A DNA stretch of 64,000 nt, taken from NCBI GenBank assembly GCA_963799085.1, contig CAWCWA010000011.1, positions 1 through 64,000 of the forward strand, read 5' to 3'. Shown here in pieces: positions 45,007 through 54,940 of this stretch. Position 1 is the stretch's first letter. Every line of letters starts with the position of its first letter. Source of the stretch: AP-15 sp963799085. Its GTDB lineage: Bacteria > Pseudomonadota > Alphaproteobacteria > ATCC43930 > CGMCC-115725. Under the pieces are notes generated by a model. That model was not told the origin of the DNA. It did not search any database and saw only the letters and a list, made by a program, of their open reading frames with translations. The translations under genes and the position numbers were made by a program.

Positions 45007-46119
45007 ATGGCCGACGCCTATCCGCTGCCCGCCGCCGATCCGCAGAGCCTCGGGTTCGCCAGCGGACCATTGCAGCATCTCGACCGGCTGATCCGCCGGC
45101 ACATCGAGGAGGGCCGCTATCCGGGCGCTCAGATCGCCTTGGCGCGGCATGGCAAACTGGCGCTCTACCGCAGCTATGGCGACGCCCGGACCGAGCCGCG
45201 CAAGGAGGCGGCGACCGCTGACACGCTGTTCCTGCTGTTCAGCCAGACCAAGGTTTTGACGAGTTCGGCGATCTGGGCGCTTGTCGAGGAGGGGCGGCTC
45301 TCCTTCATGGACAAGATCGCCGACCATCTCCCCGAATTCGCCAAACGCGGCAAGGCCGAGATCACGCTGCACCAGGTGATGACGCATCAGGGCGGTTTTC
45401 CGTCGGGCGACGTGAGCCGCGAGAGCTGGGCCGACCACGAGCGGATGCGGGCCGAGGTCTGCGACTTCTCGCTCGATTGGACGCCGGGAACACGGCTGCA
45501 ATATCACCCGCGCGCCGCACATCTGACCCAGGCGATGGTGATCGAGGCGGTGACCGGGCAGGATTACCGCGAGGTGATCCGCGACAAGGTTCTCGCACCG
45601 CTCGGCTTGGCGAACGACATCTTTGTCGGCGTGCCGCTGGATGAGCAGCACCGCTGCGCCGACACCTATGCGCCCGAAGCGCGCGATAACTCGGCCGAAT
45701 TCCGGGCGGCGGGGCTGCCGAGCGGCGGCGGCTATGCGACCGCGCGCGGCATGGCGGCGTTCTATCAGATGCTGCTGGGCGGCGGCCGGTTGGGGGCGGT
45801 GCGGATGTTCTCGCCGCGGCTCGTCAGCTATGTCAGCCGCAGCCATACCGGCGAGCGCGGCGACGACGCGATGGGCGGCATTCCGATGCATCGCGGGCTG
45901 GGCCCACATGTCCGCGGCGACAGCGACCGCATCCGCGGCCTCGGCGCGATCGCGGCGCCGGAGACTTTCGGCCATGGCGGCGCCGGCACGTCCTATTCGT
46001 GGGCCGACCCGACAAGCGGCGCTTCGTTCACCTATCTGTCGAATTTCGTGCAGCCCGACCCGTTCCACTCGGCCCGCCTCGACCGCGTCGCGAACCTCGT
46101 CCACGCGGCGATCGATTGA
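45007..46119 (+). CDS. Serine beta-lactamase-fold hydrolase (EstB-like)
   Basis: The 370-residue protein has the class C beta-lactamase/esterase fold. Ser79 and Lys82 form the S-x-x-K motif in LFSQTKVL. The usual Y-x-N is replaced by YHPRAAH, with the catalytic Tyr kept. The third motif is HGGAG near the C-terminus. Such enzymes hydrolyse esters, amides or lactams; penicillin resistance is not implied. It is divergent from the thiolase and is the first gene of a tight operon that continues with an FAD enzyme and hydantoinase A/B, 38 bases downstream. A role in opening a cyclic amide is possible. Confidence 0.88.
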   Translation: MADAYPLPAADPQSLGFASGPLQHLDRLIRRHIEEGRYPGAQIALARHGKLALYRSYGDARTEPRKEAATADTLFLLFSQTKVLTSSAIWALVEEGRLSFMDKIADHLPEFAKRGKAEITLHQVMTHQGGFPSGDVSRESWADHERMRAEVCDFSLDWTPGTRLQYHPRAAHLTQAMVIEAVTGQDYREVIRDKVLAPLGLANDIFVGVPLDEQHRCADTYAPEARDNSAEFRAAGLPSGGGYATARGMAAFYQMLLGGGRLGAVRMFSPRLVSYVSRSHTGERGDDAMGGIPMHRGLGPHVRGDSDRIRGLGAIAAPETFGHGGAGTSYSWADPTSGASFTYLSNFVQPDPFHSARLDRVANLVHAAID

Positions 46120-46157
46120 CGCAGTCGGCGGACTTTCTTCGGACAATAGGCGGCGTC

Positions 46158-47489
46158 ATGGCCCCGCGCGTCGATCCGGTCGTCTCCGACGAGGAATTGC
46201 CGGCGCGTGCCGATGTCGTGATCGTCGGCGGCGGCATTATCGGGACCAGCGCGGCGTTGTTTCTGGCGCAGAAGGGGGTCTCGACCCTACTCTGCGAGAA
46301 GGGCCATATCGCCGGCGAGCAATCGAGCCGCAATTGGGGCTGGTGCCGCAAGATGGGGCGCGACCCGCGCGAACTGCCGCTGATCATCGAAAGCCTGCGG
46401 CTGTGGCAGGGGATGAACGAACTTGTGGAGGCCGAAACCGGGTTTCGCCAGGCCGGGATCATGTACCTCGCCGAGAAGCAGGCCGAGCTCGGCCAGTTCG
46501 AGGCGTGGCTCGAACATGCCCGCCAATATCAGCTCGACAGCCGCATTCTGACCGCAGCCGAGGCCCGCGAATTGATGCCGGGGCTGACCGGGAACTGGGC
46601 CGGCGCCCTTTACACCGCCAGCGACGGCAAGGCCGAGCCGCAGCGAGGCGCCCCGGCGATCGCGCGGGCCGCCCGAAAGCATGGCGCTGCGATCATGACG
46701 CATTGCGCGGTGCGCGGCATTGAAACGGCCGGCGGCCGCGTCTCCTCGGTCGTCACCGAGAAGGGCCGCGTCGCCTGCAATTCGGTGGTGCTGGCAGGCG
46801 GCGCCTGGTCGCGGCTCTTTTGCGGCAATCTCGGGGTCGCGCTGCCGCAGCTGAAGGTGCTGGCCTCGGTAATGCGCACCGAGCCATTGTCGGGTGGCCC
46901 CGAGGTGTCGGCCTCCGGCGGATTGTTCGGCATCCGCAAGCGGATGGACGGCGGTTATACGGTCGCGACCTTGGGGGTGCGCACGATCGACCTCGTTCCC
47001 GACAATTTCCGGCTGTTGCGCGAATACATGCCAGCGGTGCGGCTGCACTGGAAGAAATTGCGGTTTCGCGCCGGCCGCCGTTTTGTCGAGGAATGGCGCA
47101 TGAAGCGGCGCTGGCGTCTCGACGAGCCGACCCCGTTCGAGGCGGTACGAACCCTCGACCCCGACCCCGATCCCTACGTCATCGAACGCGCCCGCACCGC
47201 CGTCGCCGAGGCGCTGCCCTTGTTTCGCGGGGTCCGGGTCGCGGAAAGCTGGGGCGGCATGATCGACGTGATGCCGGATGCGATCCCGGTGATCTCGCCG
47301 GTCGAAGCCCTGCCCGGTTTCTACATCGCGACCGGCTTTTCCGGGCACGGCTTCGGCATCGGGCCGGGTGCGGGAAAACTCGTCGCCGACATGGTTGCGG
47401 GCGATTCGACGATCGTCGACCCGACCCCATTCCGCCTGTCGCGCTTCACCGACGGCTCGAACCCGCAGCCGCATCCGCTCGCGAGCTGA
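46158..47489 (+). CDS. DadA-like FAD-dependent amine oxidoreductase
   Basis: The 443-residue protein has the FAD Rossmann motif VVIVGGGIIGTSAALFLA (residues 21-38), the SSRNWGWCRKMGRDPRELPL segment and the C-terminal FAD motif GFYIATGFSGHGFGIGPGAG. It belongs to the DAO family that oxidises secondary or D-amino acids, sarcosine-like compounds or glycine. The gene lies within the operon, and hydantoinase A begins at a GTG eight bases after its stop. With hydantoinase products being N-carbamoyl or amino acids, oxidation of a released amino acid is a reasonable but unproven idea. Confidence 0.9.
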   Translation: MAPRVDPVVSDEELPARADVVIVGGGIIGTSAALFLAQKGVSTLLCEKGHIAGEQSSRNWGWCRKMGRDPRELPLIIESLRLWQGMNELVEAETGFRQAGIMYLAEKQAELGQFEAWLEHARQYQLDSRILTAAEARELMPGLTGNWAGALYTASDGKAEPQRGAPAIARAARKHGAAIMTHCAVRGIETAGGRVSSVVTEKGRVACNSVVLAGGAWSRLFCGNLGVALPQLKVLASVMRTEPLSGGPEVSASGGLFGIRKRMDGGYTVATLGVRTIDLVPDNFRLLREYMPAVRLHWKKLRFRAGRRFVEEWRMKRRWRLDEPTPFEAVRTLDPDPDPYVIERARTAVAEALPLFRGVRVAESWGGMIDVMPDAIPVISPVEALPGFYIATGFSGHGFGIGPGAGKLVADMVAGDSTIVDPTPFRLSRFTDGSNPQPHPLAS

Positions 47490-47497
47490 GGACGGCG

Positions 47498-49600
47498 GTG
47501 CCGGCGAACGAACTCTACTGTCTCGGCACCGATGTCGGGGGGACCTTCACCGACTTCATCTTCTACACCGGTGCCGGCGAGCTTCATTGCTTCAAGGTGC
47601 CGAGCACGCCGGCCGCACCCGGCGCCAGCATCCTGACGGGCATCGACGAGATCAGGGCCACACTTGGCCTCGATAAGGCGGCATGGGAACGGCTCGTCCA
47701 CACCCATAGCAGCACGGTCGCGACCAATGCGCTGATCGAGCGGCGTGGTGCGCGGATCGGCATGATCGTCTCGGCCGGGTTCCGCGACCTCTTCGAACTG
47801 CAGCGGCTGGCGATCCCGCACCCGATGCGGTTCGACTCGCGCCGGCCGACGCCGTTGGTGCCGCGGGAATTGGTGCGCGAGGTCGCCGGGCGCATCGCCG
47901 CCGACGGCAGCGAGATAATGCCGCTCGACGAAGAAGGGGCATTGGCGGCGGCGGGCGAGCTTGCCGCCAAGGGCGTCGAGATCGCCATCGTCGTGCTGTT
48001 GCACAGCTACCGCAATTCGGCGCATGAGCGGGCGTTGCGCGCGGCTGTCGAACGCGAACGGCATCCCGCTGCGGCTCGAATTGTCGAGCGAGGTCTGGCC
48101 GCAGGCGCGCGAATACGAGCGCGGCGTCCTGACCGCGGTCAACGCCAGCATCCGGCCGATCGTCGAGGGCTATGTCGAGCGGCTCGACGCCGGGCTCGAC
48201 GAGCGCGCGATCGGCACGCCGGCGCGGGTGGCGCGGTCGAACGGCGGCGCCGAACTCGCGGCGACGATGCGCCGCCGGCCGGTCGTGGCGCTGCTCTCGG
48301 GACCGGCCGCCGGGGTCGCCGGGGCGGCGATCGTCGCCGAGGACGCCGGCTGGCGGGAAGCCGATCTGATGACGCTCGATGTCGGCGGCACCAGCGCGGA
48401 TATCGGCGTGGTGCGCGGCGGCCGCCCGGTGCTGAGTTCCGAGGAGCACATCGCCGAATTTCCGCTGCTGCTGCCGACGATCGCGGTCTCCAGCATCGGC
48501 GCCGGCGGCGGCTCGATCGTCTGGCTCGATCCGACCGGTTCGCTGAAGGTCGGGCCGCGCAGCGTGGGCGCCGATCCGGGGCCGGCCTCCTATGGCGGCG
48601 GCTCGCTGGTCCCCGCCTTGACCGACGCGTTTCTGGTTGCCGGCCTGTTGGCGGAGGGTCAGCGGCTCGGTGGCAAGTTGCCGTTGCAGACCGCACCGGC
48701 GCGGCAGGCGCTGGGTGCTATCGCGAGCGAACTCGGCTGGAGCGTCGAGGCGGTGGCGGACGGCGTGTTGCGGGTCGCAATCGCGCTGATGGCGGCCGAG
48801 GCTTCGAACGTCTTGGCCCGCCGCGGAGTCGATGCGCCGCAATTCCGCATGGTCGCCTTCGGCGGCGCCGGACCGTTGATGGGGGCGCTGCTCGCCGAAG
48901 AACTGGTGATCGACAGCGATGCTGATCCCGCCCTTTCCCGGCGCCTTGAGCGCGCTGGGTGCGGCCCGCGCCGACCTTGAAGGCGACCTTGTCGAACCGG
49001 TCTACGAACGCCTCGGCGATCTCCCGGCCCGCAGCCTCGCCGCCGCCGCGGAACGGCTGCAAGCTCGGGCCCGCGACTGGCTCGCCGAGCAATCCGCCGC
49101 CCTCGTCGTCACCGCGACGCGGATCGAGCTGGCCGCCGACATGCGGTACGACGGTCAAGGCTACGACGTGACCGTGCCATTGTCGGCGGATTGGCTTACG
49201 GGCGGCGATTTTGCGCGGCTGCGCGAGGCCTTCCACGCGGCGCATCGGGCGACCTACGGCCACGCCAACGAGACGGCCGAGATTCTGGTTGAAGGAGTTG
49301 CGCGCGCACATCACCGGCACGACGCCGAAGCCGCGCATCGCAGCCGTCGCGCCGCCCGCCGAGGCGACAGCCGCAAGCCGCGTCATCCGCCTCTTCGGCC
49401 GCGAGTTTGAGGCCGCGGTCCAGGATCGTGCGGCGCTCGCCCCAGGCCGCCATATCCTCGGCCCGACGATCGTCAATCAGATGGATACGACGACGCTGAT
49501 CCCCGAGGGCTGGCGGGCGCAGACCGTCGCCTCCGGGGCGCTGGTGCTGGAGCGCACCCCGCAAGACGCTATAGTGCAAGCGGAACCAATGACGAGGTGA
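47498..49600 (+). pseudogene. Hydantoinase/oxoprolinase subunit A (hyuA), three frameshifts
   Basis: The start GTG 47498 follows GAGG. The N-terminal frame has LGTDVGGTFTDFIFYTGAGE, HTHSSTVATNALIERRGARI and GFRDLFELQRLAIPHPMRF. Near 48057 the frame changes to GIPLRLELSSEVWPQAREYE and runs through LLSGPAAGVAGAA, TLDVGGTSADIGVVRGGRP and VAFGGAGPLMGALLAEEL. Near 48922 it changes to IPPFPGALSALGAARADLEG, and near 49290 to ELRAHITGTTPKPRIAAV and GPTIVNQMDTTTLIPEGW. All segments match the ATP-dependent hydantoinase A / N-methylhydantoinase family without decay. Corrected length is about 700 residues. Sequencing indels are probable. Confidence 0.9.
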
Positions 49601-49602
49601 CG

Positions 49603-51615
49603 ATGCCCGCCAACGCCCCAGCCCGCCAGGACGCCGTCAGTGTCGAGGTATTCGCCAACCTCTTCAAGGCCGTTGTGGACGAGATGGCGTGGATCGTATT
49701 GCGCTCGTCGCACACGACCTTCGTCAAGGAGACGCAGGATTTCGGCGTGGCGCTCGTGACGCCCGAGGGCGAGATGTTCGCCTATCCCTACGGCAGCGGC
49801 GCCACACCGCTGATGGGTGTCGCGATGCATACGGCAACTCAGGCCGTGGCCTGGGAGCCGGGCGACGTGCTGATCACCAACGATCCCTTCTCGACGCAAG
49901 GGATGGTGATGCATCTGAACGACATCTATCTGTTCCGGCCGGTCTTTGTCGGCGGCGAGTTGCTGTGTTTCGCGTGGTCGTTCATCCATTGCACCGATGT
50001 CGGCGGCTATGCGCCGGGCAGCATCGACATGCAGAATTCGGAGGTGTTCCAGGAGGGGCTGCGGCTGCGCCCGGTCAAACTCTTCCGCCGCGGCGCGCTC
50101 AACGAGGAGGTCTGGAACATCTTCGCCGACAATTGCCGCATCCCGTCGTTGAACTGGGGCGACATCACCGCCTGTGTGGCGGCCCTGACCAAGGCCGAGG
50201 CGCGGCTCTCGCGCGTCGCCGAGCGCTACGGCCGTGACGAGGTCAAGGAAGCGATGTACGGCACGCTCGACCGCACCGAGCGGCTGACGCGCCAGGTGCT
50301 CGCCGAGATCCCGGCAGGCGAATATTCCTTTGTCGAATATTTCGAGGACGATTACGTCAGCGACGTGCCGGTCCGGCTGGCCCTGCGGCTGGTTGCGCGC
50401 GGCGACGGGACGATCCTCCTCGACTATACCGGCTCCGACCCGCAGGTGCGCGCGGCACTCAACCTGCCGACGGGGTCGATGCCGCATCACCCGTTTCTGG
50501 CGATGGCGCTCGTCAATTTTGTCGTGACCCGCTCGGAGGCGTTGCACATCAACGCCGGCATCCTGCGCTGCATCGATCTGGTGCTGCCCGAGGCGTCGGT
50601 CGTCAATGCGGCTTTTCCGGCGGCCTGCGGCATGCGCTTCACGACGGCGATGCGGGTGCACGATCTGGTGCTGGGCGCTCTCAACAAGGCGATCCCGGGC
50701 GAGGCGCCGGTCGGCGGTTCGGGGACGCTCGTCGTCACCTATGTCTCGACCTCGGAACCGGGCGGGGCCGGCCGGGTCGTCGTCGCCAACCCGGTTTCGG
50801 GAGGCTCGGGTGCGAGCGCGCGGCGCGACGGCATCTCGGGTGCGGAGATGAGTGTCGCCTTCCTGCGCAACGTGCCGGTCGAGATTCTGGAGGCCGAGGC
50901 GCCGGTCGTCGTGCATCGCTTCGCGCTCCGGCCGGACAGCGAGGGCCCGGGCAGGTTCCGCGGCGGGTTCGGCATCGAATACGAACTCGAAATCCGCCAT
51001 CCGAGTGCGGTCGTCGTGATGCGCGGCAAGGACCGGCACCGCTTTACATCATGGGGGGCGGCGGGCGGCGGCGCCGGCACCACCAATGGCTGCATCGGAA
51101 CGCGGCGAGGCGAGGCGCCGCACGACATCGGCAAGCGCACGGTCTACCGCGCCGAGATGGGCGAGGTGATCCGGGTATGGGGCGGCGGCGGGGGCGGCTT
51201 CGGCGATCCGTACGAGCGCGACCCGGCTCTGGTCGCCGCCGATGTCGCGGCGGGCCTCGTCTCGCCCGAGCGGGCGCGCAATGTCTATGGCGTGGCGCTC
51301 GTCGATGGCGCTGTCGACGAAGCGGCGACCGCGGCGTTGCGCGCAAGGCCCGGCCGGCAATCGCCTCGCGGTTTCGATTTCGGCGAAGCGCGCGCCGAAT
51401 GGGAGCGGGTGCACGGCGAGGCGGCCGAGCGGATCGCCCGATGGCTCCCGGATCTGCCGCCGGGTGTCAGGCGCTATGCGCAGGCGGAGGTCTACCGCAG
51501 GCTTTACGCCGGCGGGAGCGGCCCCTATCGCGGCGCTGCGATCGAGACGGCGATCGCCGGGGTCGGCCATGCCCTCGGCCGGCCGTCGCCGCCGCTGCGG
51601 CAGGCGGCCGAGTGA
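49603..51615 (+). CDS. Hydantoinase/oxoprolinase subunit B
   Basis: The 670-residue protein is the B subunit that pairs with HyuA. Characteristic segments are MAWIVLRSSHTTFVKETQDF, DVLITNDPFSTQGMVMHLND, WSFIHCTDVGGYAPGSIDM, DYTGSDPQVRAALNLP, EASVVNAAFPAACGMRF and the Gly-rich VWGGGGGGFGDPYERDP near the end. The pair opens cyclic amides such as hydantoins, 5-oxoproline or N-methylhydantoin, usually with ATP. The start ATG 49603 is two bases after the HyuA stop; a GTG at 49597 overlaps it. The frame is intact, unlike that of its partner. Confidence 0.93.
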   Translation: MPANAPARQDAVSVEVFANLFKAVVDEMAWIVLRSSHTTFVKETQDFGVALVTPEGEMFAYPYGSGATPLMGVAMHTATQAVAWEPGDVLITNDPFSTQGMVMHLNDIYLFRPVFVGGELLCFAWSFIHCTDVGGYAPGSIDMQNSEVFQEGLRLRPVKLFRRGALNEEVWNIFADNCRIPSLNWGDITACVAALTKAEARLSRVAERYGRDEVKEAMYGTLDRTERLTRQVLAEIPAGEYSFVEYFEDDYVSDVPVRLALRLVARGDGTILLDYTGSDPQVRAALNLPTGSMPHHPFLAMALVNFVVTRSEALHINAGILRCIDLVLPEASVVNAAFPAACGMRFTTAMRVHDLVLGALNKAIPGEAPVGGSGTLVVTYVSTSEPGGAGRVVVANPVSGGSGASARRDGISGAEMSVAFLRNVPVEILEAEAPVVVHRFALRPDSEGPGRFRGGFGIEYELEIRHPSAVVVMRGKDRHRFTSWGAAGGGAGTTNGCIGTRRGEAPHDIGKRTVYRAEMGEVIRVWGGGGGGFGDPYERDPALVAADVAAGLVSPERARNVYGVALVDGAVDEAATAALRARPGRQSPRGFDFGEARAEWERVHGEAAERIARWLPDLPPGVRRYAQAEVYRRLYAGGSGPYRGAAIETAIAGVGHALGRPSPPLRQAAE

Positions 51616-52028
51616 CGATCCGGCGCGCGACTCTCGCCGACGCCGACGCGCTCTTTGATCTCGCATCCGGTTTCGCCACCTCGTTCCGGCCGCAGCGCAC
51701 TGCCTTCGAGGCCTCGCTCGCGGCGCTCGTCGTCGACCCGGCGGCATGGCTTGCTCTCGCCGAGACCGCAGGCGAGGCCGACGGCTATTGCCTAGGTTTC
51801 GACCATTTCACCTTTTTCGCCAACGGGCGGGTCGCCTGGTTCGAGGAGATCACGGTGCGGGCGGCGGTGCGCCGGCAGGGCATCGGGGCGGCGCTGATGG
51901 CGGCATTCGAGGATTGGGCGAGGGGCCGCGGCGCGAAGCTTGTGGCGCTCGCCACCCGCCGCGCCGCACCCTTTTACCGGGCGCTCGGCTACGAAGAATT
52001 GGCCGCCTATTTCCGCAAGCTGTTGTGA
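51612..52028 (+). CDS. GNAT-family N-acetyltransferase
   Basis: The 138-residue protein starts at GTG 51612, overlapping the HyuB stop (GTGA). It has IRRATLADADALFDLASGFA, WFEEITVRAAVRRQGIGAAL with the acetyl-CoA loop R-R-Q-G-I-G, and APFYRALGYEELAAYFRKLL. It is translationally coupled to the operon, so it may acetylate an amine released by the pathway or protect the cell from its substrate. That link is inferred from position only. Confidence 0.88.
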   Translation: MTIRRATLADADALFDLASGFATSFRPQRTAFEASLAALVVDPAAWLALAETAGEADGYCLGFDHFTFFANGRVAWFEEITVRAAVRRQGIGAALMAAFEDWARGRGAKLVALATRRAAPFYRALGYEELAAYFRKLL

Positions 52029-52202
52029 CTGAGAGTCCCATTCACAGAACTTAAGTGCTTACCAGGCAGTTCGGTGGACGAGGGTCATCATCTTCACTCT
52101 CACGCTGATTGGGTTCGTCTTATTCAAAGGGGACCACAGATAACCATTTTTTGCTTCTGCCTTTTACTGTTACTAACTATTGTTTTTCCATGCACGCGGC
52201 AT

Positions 52203-52977
52203 TCACTCGGCTAGTACTTGGGAGAGCGAATCCGGCCAATTTGCATCTTGATGACGCCTTCGGAAGTGGCGGTGGGGCTGTCGTTGATTACTCGTACGCA
52301 ATCCTCGATCGGAGTCGCCAAAGACAAGTTCGCGAATTTTGGTAGCTCGGGGGTCAGTCTCCCATTTTTCTCTGCTATCGCCCCTTCGATAAGTCGCCAC
52401 GAGCGGTGGTTCGCGAACCAAGATGGAGGACGTTTTAGAGAATATAATGTAATTTTCGGCGACCGGCAGGGAACGCCGTGCAACGATCAGAGGTTCACCG
52501 GGAACGTGTTGACGACCGGCCACAACCACTTCGTCTTTCCGGGCCGTTCGGCGCTGGCAGCAAATTCTCCAGAGCCAATCGTCGTGCCACCTTGATGGCT
52601 GTTTGGAAGGATGGAGTGCAGGTTCAAAATGTTCCCAACCTGCACCGTTAGGTCGAATGAGAAGGTTCAAGTACGAGCGATAGGCTGTGTCGAATAATGA
52701 GGTATGGCGGAGCTTCGCCTCTACGCGTAATGCAGCCACAAATCGGTAGCGTTTAATCGTCGGCTCTTGACGATCAGGCTCACTTGAGAGGAATACCATC
52801 CAATCGCCGACTGCAATAGCACAGCGCACGTCTGCGCGACACACTCCCCAGGTAACCGGACCCTTGTGGCGAGAGGCCGAATAGAATGATGGATTCTCGC
52901 GCGAGTTTCGACGGTTCAGGAGGCAGGTGCCTCTGCATCGGCAGAGGTGCTATATATGCCGCTGCGTATAATTCCAT
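52203..52977 (-). pseudogene. Hypothetical protein, AT-rich, frame shift in a GT repeat (possible Nmad2-like)
   Basis: Two frames seem to form one protein. The first gives MELYAAAYIAPLPMQRHLPP, ARESIILFGLSPQGSGYLGS. The second gives CRADVRCAIAVGDWMVFLSS, PTIKRYRFVAALRVEAKL, HDDWLWRICC, PLIVARRSLPVAENYIIFSK and RGLRTSNQRQPHRHFRR. They join at a GTGTGT run near 52860, where a 2-base loss or 1-base gain explains the change. The RxAxVGDWxV...YRFVAALRV pattern recalls nucleotide-modification-associated domain 2 proteins, a tentative guess. Composition differs from the neighbours, which suggests transfer. It sits between the hyu operon and the HpcH gene. Confidence 0.45.
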
Positions 52978-53045
52978 TGTTGCACCGCACGTCGACCTTT
53001 TGTTGTCCTGCAATTTGCACAATCAAACGCGATGCTTGGCCTTCA

Positions 53046-53985
53046 TCAGACCGGCATCGCCCGCCGCTGGTGGGCGCGGCCGACGATTGCGGTTTCCTCG
53101 CGGTGGCCGGCGATGACCCGCACACCCTCGTCGAGCTTGGCGGCGATGTTCTCGGGCGCCCCGGTTTCGAGAAAGGCGATGCGGTTCCTGCGGCAGGCGG
53201 CGAAGACCCGCTCGCGCGCTTCCCTCATTTCGGGCGGATAAGGCTCGCGCGGCACCGCGGGTAGCCGAGCGAGAGCCCGAGATCGCCGGGTCCGAGTTCG
53301 GCAAAGCCAAGCCCCGGCACGGCGAGGATCGCCTCGCAATTGGCGATGCCCTCGGGGCTTTCGAGCTTGACGCCGAGCAGCAGTTCGCCCTTCGGGTTGA
53401 GCGGCCAGGGGTCGCAGCGGGCCAGGTATTCCTCGGGCGTGAGCCCCCAGATCGGCGCCGCCGTCGCCTCCGAGCCGCGGCCGCGCGTGCCGAACGCCGA
53501 GCCCGCGCTGTGGCCTGTCCTGTAGCGCCGCGCATTCGCTCGACCGGCGAGGGCAGATCCGGGTCGACGCCCTCGGCATGGTGCGGATAGCGGCAGGATT
53601 CGACAAACGCTCGCACGGCCTCGGCGGATTCGGCCTGGCACAGCAGGACGCCGTGCACGCCGCGGCCGAGGATCTGACGGAACTGCCAGGCGTTGAAGCG
53701 GACATTGTCGGCGTCGGTGCCGTTGACCGGCGCCTCGACGATGACGGCGGGTGTAGGATGCCCGGAGCGGGTCGGCCCGCGCTCGACGAGCCCCCGCATG
53801 TAGTCGGCAAGCCCCGCCATGTCGAAGGCGCCGTGCTCCATTCCGACATTGATGTAGTCGGCCCAGGTGCCGGCGTCCGCGAGGCCCTGCTCATGAGTCA
53901 GGACATGACCCGAATGGCCGCCGACGTAATAGATCGCCTGGTCCTGCTCCAAAAGCTCGATCGCGCGGTTGATGCGGTGGGGCAT
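53046..53985 (-). pseudogene. HpcH/HpaI-family aldolase, two frameshifts
   Basis: The N-terminal frame has HRINRAIELLEQDQAIYYVG, TWADYINVGMEHGAFDM and ILGRGVHGVLLCQAESAEAV. Near 53520 it changes to EATAAPIWGLTPEEYLARCD, LLLGVKLESPEGIANCEAIL and GFAELGPGDLGLSLGYP. Near 53258 it changes again to EMREARERVFAACRRNRIAF. This is the class II pyruvate aldolase fold with the metal-site Glu and Asp in KLESPEG and GPGDLGLSLG. Corrected length is about 312 residues. The role is cleavage or condensation of a 2-keto acid, substrate unknown. Indels may be artefacts. Confidence 0.85.
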
Positions 53986-54061
53986 GCCTGTCTCCTGCCG
54001 GCCGATGGCGCCCGGTGCGGCCGTTGACCGCCGGTCCGATCGGATTATAGTCCGCGCCGCG

Positions 54062-54147
54062 GCGGGCGTGGCGGAATGGCAGACGCGGCAGACTCAAAAT
54101 CTGTTGTCCGAGAGGACGTGGGAGTTCAAGTCTCCCCGCCCGCACCA
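54062..54147 (+). tRNA. tRNA-Leu (anticodon CAA)
   Basis: The sequence folds as a class II tRNA: acceptor gcgggcg/cgcccgc, D-arm region tggcggaatggcagacgc, anticodon stem gcaga/tctgt with loop CTCAAAA (anticodon CAA), a long variable arm (tgtccgagaggacg), T-arm gggagttcaagtctccc and an encoded CCA end. It decodes UUG. It lies between the HpcH gene and ydcF, both on the other strand. Open frames drawn through it are not genes. Confidence 0.95.
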
Positions 54148-54157
54148 ATCGCGCGCG

Positions 54158-54915
54158 TCATTGGCCGCGGTAGCGGCAGAGATACCAGGCAAGACCGATC
54201 AGTTCGTGGAGCGCTAGATAGCTGTCGTTCAGGGCAGGGACCTGGGGCAAGAGCGAGCGTGACGCGCCAGGATGACGGCCGTGCTCCCGGTGTCGGCGCC
54301 GGTATCACAGGGTAGCCGGCGGCGTGAAACGCCCACAAAGCGCGCGCCATATGCCAGGGGCTGGTGACGACAAGCGCGCTGGAAATCCCGGCCTGACGCA
54401 GGATCGCCGCGGAGAAGACGGCATTTTCATAGGTGTCGCGCGACCGGTCCTCGAGCCAGGTCGGGCGCAGGCCGAAATCCTCCTGGAGCGTCCGGGCCAT
54501 GACGACGGCAAGCGAGGCATGTGCGCCTTCGATCCAGCCGCCCCTGACGAGGATCGGCAGATCGAGGCGTCGCTCAAGCCGCGCGGCCTCGGCCAGTCGC
54601 TCGAGGGTGAGGGGGCCGGCGGCGTCGGGCTCGCCAGGGCCCGCCGCGTGGCGCAGATCGGCCGACAGCACGACGATTGCGCCCGGGGAGCCGGCAGCCT
54701 GCGCCACCGGCATCGAGGCGGCGAGCGCCGTCGCCGCGCCGAGCAGCCAATCGGCGATCAGCGGCGTTGCGGCGAGATAGAGGCACGCGACCGCCAATGT
54801 CGCGAGACCGAGGCCCGGCCGCCGCCAACGCCAGGCGAGCAGGACGCCGATGAAGCGCTGCCAGGATGAACAGGTTCGGCGGCACCAGCGAGGAATAGGC
54901 GAGCGTATGCGGCAT
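54158..54915 (-). pseudogene. YdcF/ElyC-like DUF218 membrane protein, two frameshifts
   Basis: The start MPHTLAYSSLVPPNLFILAA is in one frame. One extra base near 54855 shifts to IGVLLAWRWRRPGLGLATLA, a second membrane segment LYLAATPLIADWLL, and the DUF218 body: PGAIVVLSADLR, DLPILVRGGW, EDRSRDTYENAVFSAAIL and ALVVTSPWHMARALWAF. A missing base near 54250 shifts again to LLPQVPALNDSYLALHELIG-LAWYLC, ending at 54158. The uncorrected frame instead runs through the tRNA gene. DUF218 proteins act in envelope and polysaccharide metabolism. Corrected length is about 252 residues. Confidence 0.85.
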
Positions 54916-54940
54916 AAGCCGTTGTCACCGGCAGGCGGCT

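Noticed and set aside
45007..46119. Antibiotic-resistance beta-lactamase
   Set aside because: The S-x-x-K fold is shared with esterases; the Y-x-N motif is altered and the operon is catabolic, so resistance is not supported.
46820..48925. 701-codon plus-strand frame spanning the FAD gene end and HyuA
   Set aside because: The translation is Arg-rich without motifs; the FAD and HyuA motifs lie in other frames.
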